NCBI RefSeq assembly: GCF_900106525.1
Contig: NZ_FNOG01000003.1
Location: 469,811 to 533,810 of the forward strand
From: Lysobacter enzymogenes
Lineage (GTDB): Bacteria; Pseudomonadota; Gammaproteobacteria; Xanthomonadales; Xanthomonadaceae
Length of the DNA: 64,000 nucleotides
Direction: 5' to 3'
Of the stretch, positions 41,954 to 53,430 are shown one piece after another. The position numbers and the translations under genes are program-made. A model generated the notes under the pieces. The model did not search any database, had not been told where the DNA came from, and saw only the letters and a program-made list of their open reading frames with translations. Every line of letters starts with the position of its first letter. Position 1 is the first letter of the stretch.

Positions 41954-43822
41954 TCAGGCGCGCGCGTCGCTCGCCACCGCCGCGCTGCGGTTGCCGTCGA
42001 CGACCCGGTCGCGGCCTTCGGCCTTGGCCCGGTACAGCGCCGCGTCGGCGCTTTGCAGCAGTTGCTGCGGCGTGTCGCGCTCGCCCTGCGAGGTGGCCAG
42101 GCCGATCGAACAGGTCGCCGGGCCGAAGGTCTGGCGCAGGTGGACGATGGTGGTCGCCGCGATCGCCGCGCGGATGCGTTCGGCGCGCTGCGCCGCCGCC
42201 TCGGCGTCGGCTTCCGGCAGCACGATGGTGAATTCCTCGCCGCCGTAGCGGCAGGCGATGTCCTCGTTGCGCACCAGTTCCTGCAGCAATTGCCCGATCC
42301 GCGCCAGCAGCGCGTCGCCGGCGGCGTGGCCGTGGGTGTCGTTGAAGCGCTTGAAGTGGTCGACATCGAGCATCAGCACCGACAGCGGCAGGTGCCGGCG
42401 CTGGCAGCGCAGCAGTTCGCGCTGCAGGTTCTCTTCCAGGTAGCGGCGGTTGAACAGGCCGGTCAGCGGGTCGCGCAGCGACTGCACGCGCAGGGTTTCG
42501 CGCAGTTGCAGGTTGACGATGGCCAGGCTGAGCTGTTCGGCGATGGACTGGACCAGGGCCAGGTCGGCCTCGCGCGGCGGCCGCGCGCCGCTCAGGCACA
42601 GCAGGCCGAGCGAGGTGTTCTGCGCCATCAGCGGCACGCACAGGCTCCAGCGCGGGTCGTCGTCGCCGGCGTGGGCGCGCTGCGGGTCGGCGCGCTCCAG
42701 GTGGGCGCAGCGCACGCCGCCGTCGTGGGCCTGGCTGCGGTGGACCTGGCCGCGGCGCAGCGCCCAGCAGTCGTTGGGGTGCAGCAGGTCGGCGCTGGCG
42801 ATGGCTTCGCGGCCGAAGCGCGCCGCGGTTTCGGCCAGGTTCTGCGAGGCGCGCAGGACGTAGCAGCGCCCGCCCAGTTCCGGGATCAGGTCGGCGATGA
42901 CGTGCGCGGTCATGTCCAGCGCCTCTTCGAGCGTCTGGCAGCTCTGCAGCAGGCCGGCGTAGTGGCTGAGGCTGCGGTGGCGCTCGGTCAGGCGCTGGCG
43001 CTCGGCCGCCGAGGCCTCCAGTTCGGCCAGCGCCTGCCGGCTTTCGCGCTCCAGCGCGCGGCTGCGGCGGTTTTCCTGCCACAGGCTCAGCATCAGCAGG
43101 GCCAGCAGGCTCAGCGCCAGCAGCAGGCCGCCGATCACCAGCGCGGTCAGCAGGGCGGCGTTGCGCTCGGTGCGCGCGTCGCGCGAGGCCAACAGGCCGC
43201 GTTCGTGCTCGCGCATGTTGTCGGCCACCGCGGTCAGCGCGCGCATCTGCTCGGCGCCGTTGCTGGTCAGGCTGCTGAGCCGGGCCTGCTGCGGGTCGCG
43301 CAGGTGCAGTTCCAGCAGGCGGTCGATTTCGGCCAGGCGCTGACGCACCCGCCGCTCGATGTCGCGGGCCAGGCGGTGCTGCAGCGGGTTGTCGCGGGTC
43401 AGCGCGATCAGCTGGGCCGAATGGCTCAGCGCCGCCGGAATGCTGGACAGGTACTCGGCGTGCAGGTCGGGGCGGTCGGTGAGGCGGTAGCCGCGGGCGC
43501 TGGATTCGACCGTGCGGGTCGCCGCCAGGGTCGATTCGAGCTCGGCGATGACCTGATAGGAGTGTTCGACCCACTGCGCGCTCTCGGCGAAGCTGCGCAG
43601 CCCGACCACGGTGGCCAGGCCGACCACGGCCAGCAGCGCCGCCGCCAGCAGGAACGCCGGCAGCCGGTAGACGCGGTAGCGCGAGGCCAGGCGCGCGAAC
43701 CGCGGCGCGGCGGCGGGCTGGGACGGCGAGGGCGGCGAGGGCGGCGGGGGCTGGGCCAAGACGAGCTCGGGAGACGGTCCGACCGGGGCAGTGTCCCATA
43801 CCGGCGCTATGGCGCCGTGCAC
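41954..43822 (-). CDS. CHASE3-GAF diguanylate cyclase
   Basis: Up to 622 residues. After a Pro-rich N-terminus, span 1 (~55-75) is followed by a periplasmic four-helix CHASE3 region (~80-210, including 'TVESSARGYRLTDRPDLHAE'), span 2 (~223-245), a coiled-coil segment, a GAF domain (~280-430) and a GGDEF domain (~450-605). The active site is GGEEF (~525-530) with the I-site RNED five residues before, so cyclic di-GMP synthesis with feedback inhibition is expected. ATG 43822 overlaps the leuS upstream region; GTG starts slightly downstream are possible. Confidence 0.88.
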   Translation of the reverse strand: MHGAIAPVWDTAPVGPSPELVLAQPPPPSPPSPSQPAAAPRFARLASRYRVYRLPAFLLAAALLAVVGLATVVGLRSFAESAQWVEHSYQVIAELESTLAATRTVESSARGYRLTDRPDLHAEYLSSIPAALSHSAQLIALTRDNPLQHRLARDIERRVRQRLAEIDRLLELHLRDPQQARLSSLTSNGAEQMRALTAVADNMREHERGLLASRDARTERNAALLTALVIGGLLLALSLLALLMLSLWQENRRSRALERESRQALAELEASAAERQRLTERHRSLSHYAGLLQSCQTLEEALDMTAHVIADLIPELGGRCYVLRASQNLAETAARFGREAIASADLLHPNDCWALRRGQVHRSQAHDGGVRCAHLERADPQRAHAGDDDPRWSLCVPLMAQNTSLGLLCLSGARPPREADLALVQSIAEQLSLAIVNLQLRETLRVQSLRDPLTGLFNRRYLEENLQRELLRCQRRHLPLSVLMLDVDHFKRFNDTHGHAAGDALLARIGQLLQELVRNEDIACRYGGEEFTIVLPEADAEAAAQRAERIRAAIAATTIVHLRQTFGPATCSIGLATSQGERDTPQQLLQSADAALYRAKAEGRDRVVDGNRSAAVASDARA

Positions 43823-43902
43823 GCCGCCGTCCGCCGGCTGGCGCGAAGCCGCCGCCCGGCGGCGCGGCCGCGCGCGTGGCAGGCTTTTGTGCGCTGCGGT
43901 AG

Positions 43903-46719
<2,817 letters not shown>

Positions 46720-46846
46720 AACCGCGCGCCGCCGGCCGGTCCCGCGTTTGCGCCGGGCCGGTCGCGCGGCGCGCCTGCGTGCGCATTCCGCGCCGGCGGG
46801 CCACCGCATCGCCCGATCTCCCACTGCGAATCCCGAGTCCCGGCCC

Positions 46847-47518
46847 ATGACCGCGATCCTCTACTGCCATCCCGATTCGGGCTTCAGCTACAAGGTCGCG
46901 CTGGCGCTGGACCTGCTCGGCGTCGAGTACGAGCAGCGCCAGGTCAACATCCGCATCGCGCGCGAACAGCGCTCGGCGGAATTCCGCGCCGTCGCCGCGC
47001 ACGGCGAAGTGCCGGTACTGCTCATCGACGGGCTGAACCTGTGCCAGTCGAATGTGATCCTGGACTATCTCGCCACCCGCCAGGACGCCGCCGGCGGCCC
47101 GCGCCGCCTCGACGGCGCCGAGCTCGCCCAGCGCCTGCACGTGCGCGAATGGCTGTCGTGGGAAGCCAACCGGGTCAGCCTCAACCTCGCTCATGCGCGC
47201 TACGGCCGCCAGTTCGGCGCCTACGATCCGGCCCTGCTGGCCTGGTACGACCGCCGCAGCCGCGCCGACCTCGACCGCCTGCAGGCCCAGCTCGCGCAAA
47301 CCCCGTGGCTGGCCGGCGACGCGCCGACCATCGCCGACGTGGCCTGCATGGGCTATCTGTGCTTCACCGTCGAACCCTGGGCCGAAGCCGCCGGCGTCGC
47401 CCACACCGATTGGGCGCAGCGCTGGCCGGCGCTCAAGGCCTGGTACGACCGCTTGCTGGCGCTGCCGGGCGCGCGCAGCGCGCAAGCCGCGTTCGCCGGT
47501 CGCGAAATCCGTTACTGA
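46847..47518 (+). CDS. Glutathione S-transferase family protein
   Basis: A 223-residue cytoplasmic protein from ATG 46847. The N-terminal thioredoxin-like domain has 'YCHPDSGFSYKVALALDLLG', the 'GEVPVLLIDG' cis-Pro loop and 'QSNVILDYLA' (glutathione-binding Ser). The C-terminal helical domain has 'LAGDAPTIADVACMGYL', the family's N-capping motif. Substrate unknown; detoxification or stringent-starvation-like roles are possible. It sits between leuS (127 bp) and lptE (74 bp), a position usually empty in related genomes' leuS–lptE junction. Confidence 0.87.
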   Translation: MTAILYCHPDSGFSYKVALALDLLGVEYEQRQVNIRIAREQRSAEFRAVAAHGEVPVLLIDGLNLCQSNVILDYLATRQDAAGGPRRLDGAELAQRLHVREWLSWEANRVSLNLAHARYGRQFGAYDPALLAWYDRRSRADLDRLQAQLAQTPWLAGDAPTIADVACMGYLCFTVEPWAEAAGVAHTDWAQRWPALKAWYDRLLALPGARSAQAAFAGREIRY

Positions 47519-47592
47519 GCCGGCGCGCGCCGCGCCGCACGGTTCAGCCTTCGCTATTGATGCCCACGGCCGCCTCGTCCAGACTTCGCCCC

Positions 47593-48102
47593 ATGACGCC
47601 TCGCTCCCTTCTTGCCCGCACGTCGCTTGCGGCTCTCGTGTTGGCCCTGTCGGCCTGCGGTTTCCAATTGCGCCAGGCCCTGACCCTGCCGCCGGACCTG
47701 GGCCCCGTGCGCGTGGTCTCGATCGACCGCTACAGCCCGCTGGCCGAATCGCTGGCCCAGGCGCTGACCCGCGCCGGCGCGGTGCCGGCCCAGGAGGGCT
47801 CGGCGGAAGTGGCGGTGCTGGACCTGATGTCCGAACGCTGGGGCGACACCCCGGCCGCGCTCGACGAACTCGGCCGCGTGCAGGAATACAGCCTGCGCTA
47901 CGCGGTGGTGTTCGAACTGCGCAAGGCCGACGGCAAGCCGCTGGTGCCGCGCCAGAGCATCGAACTGTCGCGCGACTACGTGTCCAGCCCGACCAACGCC
48001 ATCGGCACCGAGGGCGAGCGCGAAATCCTGATGCGCGAAATGCGCCGCGAAATGAGTTCGGCGGTGCTGCGCCGGATCGGCGCGGTCAGCGAACGGCGCT
48101 GA
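47593..48102 (+). CDS. lptE: LPS-assembly lipoprotein LptE
   Basis: A 169-residue outer-membrane lipoprotein from ATG 47593 with lipobox LSAC (Cys22) after a short hydrophobic signal. 'CGFQLRQALTLPPDLGPVRV' is characteristic of LptE, which plugs LptD during lipopolysaccharide export to the cell surface. Length and its place between leuS and holA match the conserved proteobacterial order. It is followed after 28 bp by holA, very likely in one transcript. Confidence 0.93.
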   Translation: MTPRSLLARTSLAALVLALSACGFQLRQALTLPPDLGPVRVVSIDRYSPLAESLAQALTRAGAVPAQEGSAEVAVLDLMSERWGDTPAALDELGRVQEYSLRYAVVFELRKADGKPLVPRQSIELSRDYVSSPTNAIGTEGEREILMREMRREMSSAVLRRIGAVSERR

Positions 48103-48130
48103 GCCGCATCGCCGGCCGGCCCGCCGCCTC

Positions 48131-49177
48131 ATGGAACTGACCCCCGAGCGCCTCGTCGCCCAGCTCGACCAGGAACCGCTGCGCCCGGCCTATCTGATCG
48201 CCGGCCCCGAGCCGCTGCGCGTGCTGGAAGCCGCCGACGCCGTGCGCGCCGCCGCGCGCGCCCAGGGCATCGGCGAGCGCGAAGTGTTCGAAGCCGAAGG
48301 CAACCAACGCGAGCCCGATTGGAACGCGCTGTCGGCGAGCTTCCGCGCGCCCAGCCTGTTCGCCAGCCGGCGCCTGCTGGAACTGCGCCTGCCCACCGGC
48401 AAGCCGGGCAAGGAAGGAAGCGAAGTCATCGCCGATTTCTGCGCCGCGCCGCCGCACGATGCGACCTTGCTGATCTCCTGCGGCGAATGGAGCAAGCAGC
48501 ACGGCGGCAAGTGGAGCGAGGCGATCGGCCGCATCGGCCACATCGCCGTGGCCTGGGCGATCAAGCCGCACGAATTGCCCGAATGGATCGAGCGCCGCCT
48601 GCGCCAGCGCGGCCTGCGCGCCGACCGCGACGCGGTGCAGAGCTTGGCCGACCGGGTCGAGGGCAACCTGCTCGCGGCGGCGCAGGAAGTCGACAAGCTG
48701 GCGCTGTTGTCCGACGGCGAAACCCTCACGGTGGAGCGCATGCAGGCCTTGGTCGCCGACGCCGCGCGCTTCGACGTGTTCCGGGTGCTGGACGCGGCCA
48801 TGAACGGGCAGGGCGCGCAGGTCTCGCGCATGCTCGCCGGCCTGCGCGCCGAGGGCGAAGCGGTGCCGGCGCTGCTGGGCATGGTGGTGATGGAACTGCA
48901 GCGCACCGCCGCGCTGGCGCGGGTGTCGGCGCGCGGCGGCAACCTGTCGTCCGAGTTCAAGGCCCAGCGGATCTGGGATTCCAAGCAACCGATGTACCGC
49001 CGCGCCCTGCAGCGCCACGACGCGCGCCGCTGGGAAGCGCTGCTGGCCCAGGCCGGGCGCGTGGACCGCATGGCCAAGGGCCGCGAGGCCGGCGACGCCT
49101 GGGTGGCGCTGGAGCGGCTGCTGCTGGCGGTGGCCGAGCCGCGCGCGCTGCGCCTGCTCGCGGTCTCCGCAAGCTGA
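48131..49177 (+). CDS. holA: DNA polymerase III subunit delta
   Basis: A 348-residue clamp-loader subunit that opens the beta clamp. The N-terminal 'LRPAYLIAGPEPLRVLEAAD' is the conserved HolA start, with 'LLISCGEWSK', 'IEGNLLAAAQEVDKLALL'-type (here VEGNLLAAAQEVDKLALL) and the C-terminal 'SKQPMYRRALQRHD' clamp-loader collar region. Length matches the family (~340). It follows lptE by 28 bp and precedes nadD by 16 bp. Confidence 0.95.
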   Translation: MELTPERLVAQLDQEPLRPAYLIAGPEPLRVLEAADAVRAAARAQGIGEREVFEAEGNQREPDWNALSASFRAPSLFASRRLLELRLPTGKPGKEGSEVIADFCAAPPHDATLLISCGEWSKQHGGKWSEAIGRIGHIAVAWAIKPHELPEWIERRLRQRGLRADRDAVQSLADRVEGNLLAAAQEVDKLALLSDGETLTVERMQALVADAARFDVFRVLDAAMNGQGAQVSRMLAGLRAEGEAVPALLGMVVMELQRTAALARVSARGGNLSSEFKAQRIWDSKQPMYRRALQRHDARRWEALLAQAGRVDRMAKGREAGDAWVALERLLLAVAEPRALRLLAVSAS

Positions 49178-49193
49178 GCGGCAGCGTTCGCGC

Positions 49194-49853
49194 ATGAGCC
49201 TCGTCGTTTTCTACGGCGGCACCTTCGATCCGATCCACGACGGCCACCTCGCCGTCGCCCGCGCCGCGCGCGACGCGCTGGCCGCGCAGGTGCGGCTGAT
49301 GCCGGCCGCCGATCCGCCGCACCGCGCCGCGCCCGGCGCCGATGCGGCGCAGCGCGCGCACATGCTGGACTTGGCCGTGGCCGGCGAGGCCGGCTTGGTC
49401 GTGGACCGGCGCGAACTGCAGCGCGAAGGCCGCTCCTACACCGTCGAAACCCTGCGCGAGGCGCGCGGCGAGTTCGGCCTGGAACGCCCGCTGGCGCTGC
49501 TGGTCGGCGCCGACAGCTTCCTCGACCTGCCCAAATGGCGCGAATGGCAGGCGCTGTTCGGCCTGGCCCATTTCGTCGTCGCCGAGCGGCCGGGCAGCCC
49601 GCTCGACGAGGGCCGCATCGACGCTATCGCACCGGGCTGCGAGACCGATGATCCGGCCGACCTGGGCCGGGCCCCGGCCGGGCGCGTCTACCGGCTCAAG
49701 CAGCCGCTGCACGCCGAATCGGCCAGCCAGGTCCGCGAGCTCATCGCCGACGGCCGGCCCTGGGACGAGTTCGTGCCGGCGCCGGTAGCCGCCTACATCC
49801 GCGCCAGCGGCCTGTACGGCGTCGTCGCCGACCGCGGCGCGACGACCGCCTGA
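49194..49853 (+). CDS. nadD: Nicotinate-nucleotide adenylyltransferase
   Basis: A 219-residue enzyme that makes nicotinic acid adenine dinucleotide from NaMN and ATP in NAD synthesis. Nucleotidyltransferase motifs: GGTFDP at 8-13 and HDGH at 15-18 near the N-terminus; the C-terminal ISSTxIR-type motif reads 'SASQVRELIADG'. 'GADSFLDLPKWREWQALFGL' is typical. Sixteen bp after holA and ~84 bp before rsfS. Confidence 0.94.
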   Translation: MSLVVFYGGTFDPIHDGHLAVARAARDALAAQVRLMPAADPPHRAAPGADAAQRAHMLDLAVAGEAGLVVDRRELQREGRSYTVETLREARGEFGLERPLALLVGADSFLDLPKWREWQALFGLAHFVVAERPGSPLDEGRIDAIAPGCETDDPADLGRAPAGRVYRLKQPLHAESASQVRELIADGRPWDEFVPAPVAAYIRASGLYGVVADRGATTA

Positions 49854-49897
49854 ACGCCCCGCCGCGCGGTCCGCAGCGCCGCCGCAAAGGCCTTGGG

Positions 49898-49903
49898 TAT
49901 AAT
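49898..49903 (+). promoter_or_regulatory. -10-like TATAAT upstream of rsfS
   Basis: A perfect TATAAT 35 bp before the rsfS start, in a region otherwise very GC-rich. No good -35 box lies 16-18 bp upstream (AGCGCC), so if it functions it is a weak or activator-dependent internal promoter. Confidence 0.4.
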
Positions 49904-49937
49904 CGGCACATATCTTCCGAACGATGAGCCGTACCTC

Positions 49938-50375
49938 TTGACCAGCCAAGCCCAAGTCATCAAGACCCAGCTGCCGAATCCGCCGCCGCCGACCGAGCTG
50001 CTGCTCAAGACCGTCCACGCCGCGGTCGAAGAACTCAAGGCCAAGGACGTCGTGGAAATCGACGTGCGCGGCAAGAGCAGCGTCACCGACTACATGGTGG
50101 TCGCCTCCGGCACCTCGACCCGCCACGTCAAGTCGATCGCCGACGAAGTCGTCAAGTTCGCCAAGAACCTCGATGTCATGCCGCTGGGCGTGGAAGGCGA
50201 GCGCGAGGCCGAATGGGTGCTGGTCGACCTCGGCGATGTGGTCGTGCACGTCATGCTGCCGCGCGTGCGCGAGTTCTACGCCCTCGAGCGCCTGTGGACC
50301 GTCGGCGACCAGCCGCCGCCGCCGGAAGGCGTGGAAGGCCGCGACAACGACACCGGCGAAGACGATCGCTACTGA
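49938..50375 (+). CDS. rsfS: Ribosome silencing factor RsfS
   Basis: A 145-residue protein that binds ribosomal protein L14 and blocks subunit joining in starvation. The likely start is TTG 49938 ('[13 protein letters not shown]' when initiated), as there is no ATG before the conserved domain; GATGAG lies about 12 nt upstream. The conserved core includes '[20 protein letters not shown]', '[18 protein letters not shown]', '[17 protein letters not shown]' and '[10 protein letters not shown]'. It is followed by a strong terminator, ending the leuS-to-rsfS run; the rlmH gene that often follows is absent here. Confidence 0.92.
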   Translation: MTSQAQVIKTQLPNPPPPTELLLKTVHAAVEELKAKDVVEIDVRGKSSVTDYMVVASGTSTRHVKSIADEVVKFAKNLDVMPLGVEGEREAEWVLVDLGDVVVHVMLPRVREFYALERLWTVGDQPPPPEGVEGRDNDTGEDDRY

Positions 50376-50402
50376 TCCTCGCGGTTTGCGCAGCACGATA
50401 CG

Positions 50403-50428
50403 AAAACGGCGCCTGAAGGCGCCGTTTT
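50403..50428 (+). terminator. Rho-independent terminator of rsfS
   Basis: Perfect 11-bp stem AAAACGGCGCC / GGCGCCGTTTT with a TGAA tetraloop and one further T then CGTTTC, 28 bp after the rsfS stop. Confidence 0.9.
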
Positions 50429-50462
50429 TCGTTTCCGAACCCGCGAACCCGCAACCCCGACG

Positions 50463-50547
50463 GTAGGAGCGACGCGAGTCGCGACCGCAGGGTTGCAAGC
50501 TTGCGTCGTACGCGTGGTGCCGCGGTCGCGACTCGCGTCGCTCCTAC
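50463..50547. repeat. Palindromic element (GTAGGAGCGACGCGAG family)
   Basis: Perfect 25-bp inverted arms, GTAGGAGCGACGCGAGTCGC... and its complement ending GCGTCGCTCCTAC, around a 35-bp centre. Both arms also contain an internal palindrome (GCGACGCGAGTCGC). Third palindromic family in this window; single copy. Confidence 0.88.
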
Positions 50548-50574
50548 AGTCGGTGCTCTCGCATTCGCCGCGGC

Positions 50575-51207
50575 TCAGCTCAGCGCGAGCTTCCCCGCCG
50601 CTGCCACGATCAATCCACCGGCGACACCATCGATCCAGCGCCGCCGTCGCCCGCCCAGCGCAGGTGTTCCGCCGCCGCCGCGCGCGCCGCGGCCGAGGAT
50701 CAGGCTCAGCGCCGCATAGATCAGCGCGCAACCGCTCACGAACAATGCCGACAGCGAGATCGCCTGCGTGGCCGCCGGCGCATCGGCGCGCATGAACTGC
50801 GGCAGGATCGCCAGGTAAATCATCATCCCCTTGGGGTTCAGCGCCGCGGTCAGGAAGCCGCGGCGGAACGCATCGCGCCGGCCGGCCGCCTGTATCTCGA
50901 GCGCGCCGGGCCGCAGCGCCGAGCGCAGCAGCTTGAACGCCAGCCACGCCAGATAGGCCACGCCGATCCAGCGCAAGGCCTGGAACAGCAGCGGCGACGC
51001 CGCCACCAGCGCCGCCAGCCCGAGCGCGGCCAGCAACGAATGCAGCACGTAGCCGGCGCAGACCCCGGCGGTGGCGCGCAGCCCGGCCGGGGCGCCGCCG
51101 CCGAGGCTTTGCGAGGCGACGAACAGCATGTCGGGGCCGGGCGTGCAGATCAGCGGCAACACGGTGGCGCAGAAGAGCAGGGCGGTGTGCAGGTCCATGA
51201 ACGCCAT
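50575..51207 (-). CDS. LysE-family amino-acid exporter
   Basis: About 210 residues from ATG 51207 (ATG 51198 also fits; a start at 51279 would add an unlikely N-terminus). Six membrane spans and the family's 'TPGPDMLFVASQSLGGG' in the first loop and 'ALNPKGMMIYLAILPQF' in the middle. Exports amino acids or homoserine-like compounds; the specific substrate is not evident. Divergent from an Lrp-type regulator ~100 bp away, the usual control arrangement for these exporters. Confidence 0.87.
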   Translation of the reverse strand: MAFMDLHTALLFCATVLPLICTPGPDMLFVASQSLGGGAPAGLRATAGVCAGYVLHSLLAALGLAALVAASPLLFQALRWIGVAYLAWLAFKLLRSALRPGALEIQAAGRRDAFRRGFLTAALNPKGMMIYLAILPQFMRADAPAATQAISLSALFVSGCALIYAALSLILGRGARGGGGTPALGGRRRRWIDGVAGGLIVAAAGKLALS

Positions 51208-51309
51208 CGTCGGCCAAAAGCCGCGGCGCAGGGTTGCGCGGATGGCGCGTTTGTCGGAATTATTGGCAGGAACTGCCACTCAATTGCCGATAGCGAGGTC
51301 AGGATTGCC

Positions 51310-51768
51310 ATGAGGCTGGACGAGACCGACCGCCACATCCTGCGCGTCCTGCAACGCGACGGGCGCATCCAGAACGCCGAACTGGCGCAGCGCGTCGGCC
51401 TGTCGCCGTCGCCGTGCCTGCGCCGGGTCCGCCTGCTTGAGGAGGCGGGGGTGATCGAGCGCTACGTCGCCGTGCTCAACCCGGCCCGGCTGGGCCTGGG
51501 CATGTCGTTGTTCACCCGGGTCTGGCTGCTGACCCAGGACGCCGAGACCATCGACCGCTTCGTCGCCGCGATGCAACGCCTGGAGCAGGTGATGGAGTGC
51601 TACATCGTGCTCGGCGAATGCGACGCGATGCTGCGCGTGGTCGTCGCCGACCTCGACGATTACCGCCGTTTCCAGACCACCCACCTGACCCGCGCCAACG
51701 GCATTTCCAACGTCAAGACCGACCTGCCGAGCCAGGTGGTGAAACGCAGCTACGAGCTGCCGCTGTAA
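51310..51768 (+). CDS. Lrp/AsnC-family transcriptional regulator
   Basis: A 152-residue regulator starting at ATG 51310. The N-terminal helix-turn-helix ('RLDETDRHILRVLQRDGRIQ', 'ELAQRVGLSPSPCLRRVRLL') is followed by a C-terminal RAM ligand-binding domain ('CYIVLGECDAMLRVVVADLD'). Likely controls the divergent LysE exporter in response to an amino acid (inference). It ends 16 bp before a strong terminator shared with the convergent BI-1 gene. Confidence 0.92.
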   Translation: MRLDETDRHILRVLQRDGRIQNAELAQRVGLSPSPCLRRVRLLEEAGVIERYVAVLNPARLGLGMSLFTRVWLLTQDAETIDRFVAAMQRLEQVMECYIVLGECDAMLRVVVADLDDYRRFQTTHLTRANGISNVKTDLPSQVVKRSYELPL

Positions 51769-51784
51769 GCGCCGGCCGCAAACG

Positions 51785-51810
51785 AAAAGGGCGCCCGAAG
51801 GCGCCCTTTT
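51785..51810. terminator. Bidirectional terminator between Lrp and BI-1 genes
   Basis: Perfect 11-bp stem AAAAGGGCGCC / GGCGCCCTTTT with a CGAA loop; the A-run at one side and T-run at the other serve both convergent genes. Confidence 0.88.
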
Positions 51811-51832
51811 CGCGAGATTGCGCGGCAGTCGA

Positions 51833-52597
51833 TCAGTTGCGCGACTGCAGCTTCGACAGCAGGCGCAGGAACTCGATGTACAGCCACACCAGGGTGACCA
51901 TCAGGCCGAACGCGCCGTACCACTCCATGTACTTCGGCGCGCCTTGCTCGACGCCGGTTTCGATGAAGTCGAAATCCAGCACCAGGTTCAGCGCCGCCAC
52001 CACCACCACGAACAGGCTGAAGCCGATGCCGATGATGCCGGACTGGTGGATGTAGGGGATTTCGATGTTGAACAAGCGCAGCACGATCGAGGCCAGGTAG
52101 ACCAACGCGATGCCGCCGGTGGCGGCGACCACGCCGAGCTTGAAGTTCTCGGTGGCCTTGATCAGGCCGGTGCGGTAGGCCGCCAGCAGCGCGAACAGGG
52201 TGCCGAAGGTCAGCATCACCGCCTGGATCACGATGCCCGGGAAGCGCGCTTCGAAGATCGAGGAGATCGCGCCGAGGAAGAAGCCTTCCAGCAACGCGTA
52301 CATCGGCGCGGTGATCGGCGACCATTCCTTCTTGAAGGTGGTCACCAGGCTCATGATCAGCCCGCCGATCAGGCCGCCCCACAGGTACAGCCCGGCGCCG
52401 GAGACCTGGCCGCGCGGGCCGATCTCGATCTGGTTCCAGGCGAACGCGGCGGTGAGCACGGTCAGCAGCAGCAGGAAGCCGGTCTTGTTGACCGTACCGT
52501 TCAGGGTCATCGCCTGGCCGTCGCCGCGGACGACCGCGCCGCTGCCGAGGTCGAGGAAGGTGGATTCCTTCAGGGCGGGGTTGCCGCTGCGCATCAT
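51833..52597 (-). CDS. Bax inhibitor-1/YccA family membrane protein
   Basis: A 254-residue inner-membrane protein with seven hydrophobic segments. ATG 52597 was chosen because AAGGAGCT (52605-52612) lies 7 nt upstream; ATG 52594 is next. Contains 'ALLEGFFLGAISSIFEARFP' and a C-terminal 'DFDFIETGVEQGAPKYMEWY', typical of the BaxI_1 subgroup. Homologues act as pH-sensitive calcium leak channels; role here unproven. Monocistronic with its own terminator. Confidence 0.9.
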   Translation of the reverse strand: MMRSGNPALKESTFLDLGSGAVVRGDGQAMTLNGTVNKTGFLLLLTVLTAAFAWNQIEIGPRGQVSGAGLYLWGGLIGGLIMSLVTTFKKEWSPITAPMYALLEGFFLGAISSIFEARFPGIVIQAVMLTFGTLFALLAAYRTGLIKATENFKLGVVAATGGIALVYLASIVLRLFNIEIPYIHQSGIIGIGFSLFVVVVAALNLVLDFDFIETGVEQGAPKYMEWYGAFGLMVTLVWLYIEFLRLLSKLQSRN

Positions 52598-52839
52598 CGG
52601 TGTAGCTCCTTTTCGTAACGAGCCGCCGGCCCGGCCGGCGGCGGAATAGGTTTTCTGATCGGCGAAAGCATACACGGCGCTGTTTGCGGCCGGCCGCGGC
52701 AGGATGTTTCCAAGTGTGCTTACCGCCGGGCGCGGACCGGCGGCGCGAACCGATTGCGCGACAGGATTGACAGTTCAGGAAGCGGCGACGACACTATGCG
52801 GCCTTTCGCGGCGTTGGCGCGCCACGGGAGTCCCGGTTC

Positions 52840-52916
52840 CGGGGTATAGCTCAGCCTGGTAGAGCGCCAGCTTTGGGAGCTGGATGTCGTGGGTTCGAAT
52901 CCCTCTGCCCCGACCA
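52840..52916 (+). tRNA. tRNA-Pro (UGG)
   Basis: A 77-nt cloverleaf with encoded CCA: acceptor CGGGGTA pairs with TGCCCCG (one G-T pair). Anticodon loop TTTGGGA gives anticodon TGG (codons CCN). T-loop GGTTCGAATCC. A perfect TTGACA (52767-52772) lies 67 bp upstream, possibly the cluster promoter. Confidence 0.96.
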
Positions 52917-52959
52917 TCCATCGACCAGGCCGGCCGTCAGTTAAGATTCGACTTTCCTG

Positions 52960-53036
52960 GCGCCCGTAGCTCAACCGGATAGAGCACCGGCCTTCTAAGC
53001 CGGTGGTTGCAGGTTCGATTCCTGCCGGGCGCGCCA
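52960..53036 (+). tRNA. tRNA-Arg (UCU)
   Basis: A 77-nt cloverleaf with encoded CCA: acceptor GCGCCCG pairs with CGGGCGC. Anticodon stem CCGGC/GCCGG, loop CTTCTAA, anticodon TCT (AGA/AGG codons). Forty-three bp after tRNA-Pro. Confidence 0.96.
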
Positions 53037-53085
53037 AATTCGCAAGCGCTGTGCGGTACAATGCGCAGCTTGTAAGTGTTCTACG

Positions 53086-53162
53086 GTGGCTGTAGCTCAG
53101 CTGGTTAGAGTACTGGATTGTGATTCCAGATGTCGGGGGTTCGAGTCCCCTCAGCCACCCCA
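53086..53162 (+). tRNA. tRNA-His (GUG)
   Basis: Acceptor GTGGCTG pairs with CAGCCAC. The extra G-1 identity base is encoded at 53085 opposite C73, as expected for tRNA-His. Anticodon loop TTGTGAT, anticodon GTG. CCA encoded. A TACAAT (-10-like) at 53057-53062 lies 24 bp upstream. Confidence 0.96.
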
Positions 53163-53201
53163 TTCAAATCGTTGCGACGGAAGATTGTTGTAACGAAAGT
53201 G

Positions 53202-53230
53202 TTGTGCGGAGCGAAGTTGTTGTGTAAGAT
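53202..53230 (+). promoter_or_regulatory. Promoter of tRNA-Lys
   Basis: TTGTGC (53202-53207), 17-bp spacer, TAAGAT (53225-53230), ending 20 bp before the mature tRNA-Lys 5' end. Confidence 0.55.
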
Positions 53231-53249
53231 TTCGCTCCTCGGTTTTACC

Positions 53250-53325
53250 GGGCCGTTAGCTCAGTTGGTAGAGCAGTTGACTCTTAATCAATAGGTCCAA
53301 GGTTCGAATCCTTGACGGCCCACCA
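53250..53325 (+). tRNA. tRNA-Lys (CUU)
   Basis: A 76-nt cloverleaf with encoded CCA: acceptor GGGCCGT pairs with ACGGCCC. Anticodon loop CTCTTAA, anticodon CTT (AAG). Last of the four-tRNA cluster; followed directly by a terminator. Confidence 0.96.
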
Positions 53326-53328
53326 AAC

Positions 53329-53366
53329 AAAAAGGATCTGGCTCACGCCAGGTCCTTTTTTCTTTT
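53329..53366 (+). terminator. Terminator of the tRNA cluster
   Basis: Stem AAAAGGATCTGGC / GCCAGGTCCTTTT (one G-T pair) with a TCAC loop and TTTCTTTT tail, 3 bp after tRNA-Lys. Confidence 0.88.
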
Positions 53367-53430
53367 CCGGACGAAAAGCCCGAAGCGCGCGCATCGCTGC
53401 GCGCTGCGTTGCCACGACAAGGATTGCGGC

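Noticed and set aside
52720-53163. Open frame across the tRNA genes on the minus strand
   Set aside because: It is made of antisense tRNA sequence, a well-known annotation artefact.
52840-53366. tRNA cluster as an integrated-element attachment site
   Set aside because: No integrase, no duplicated tRNA 3' end and no atypical DNA next to the cluster; a terminator and ordinary genes follow.
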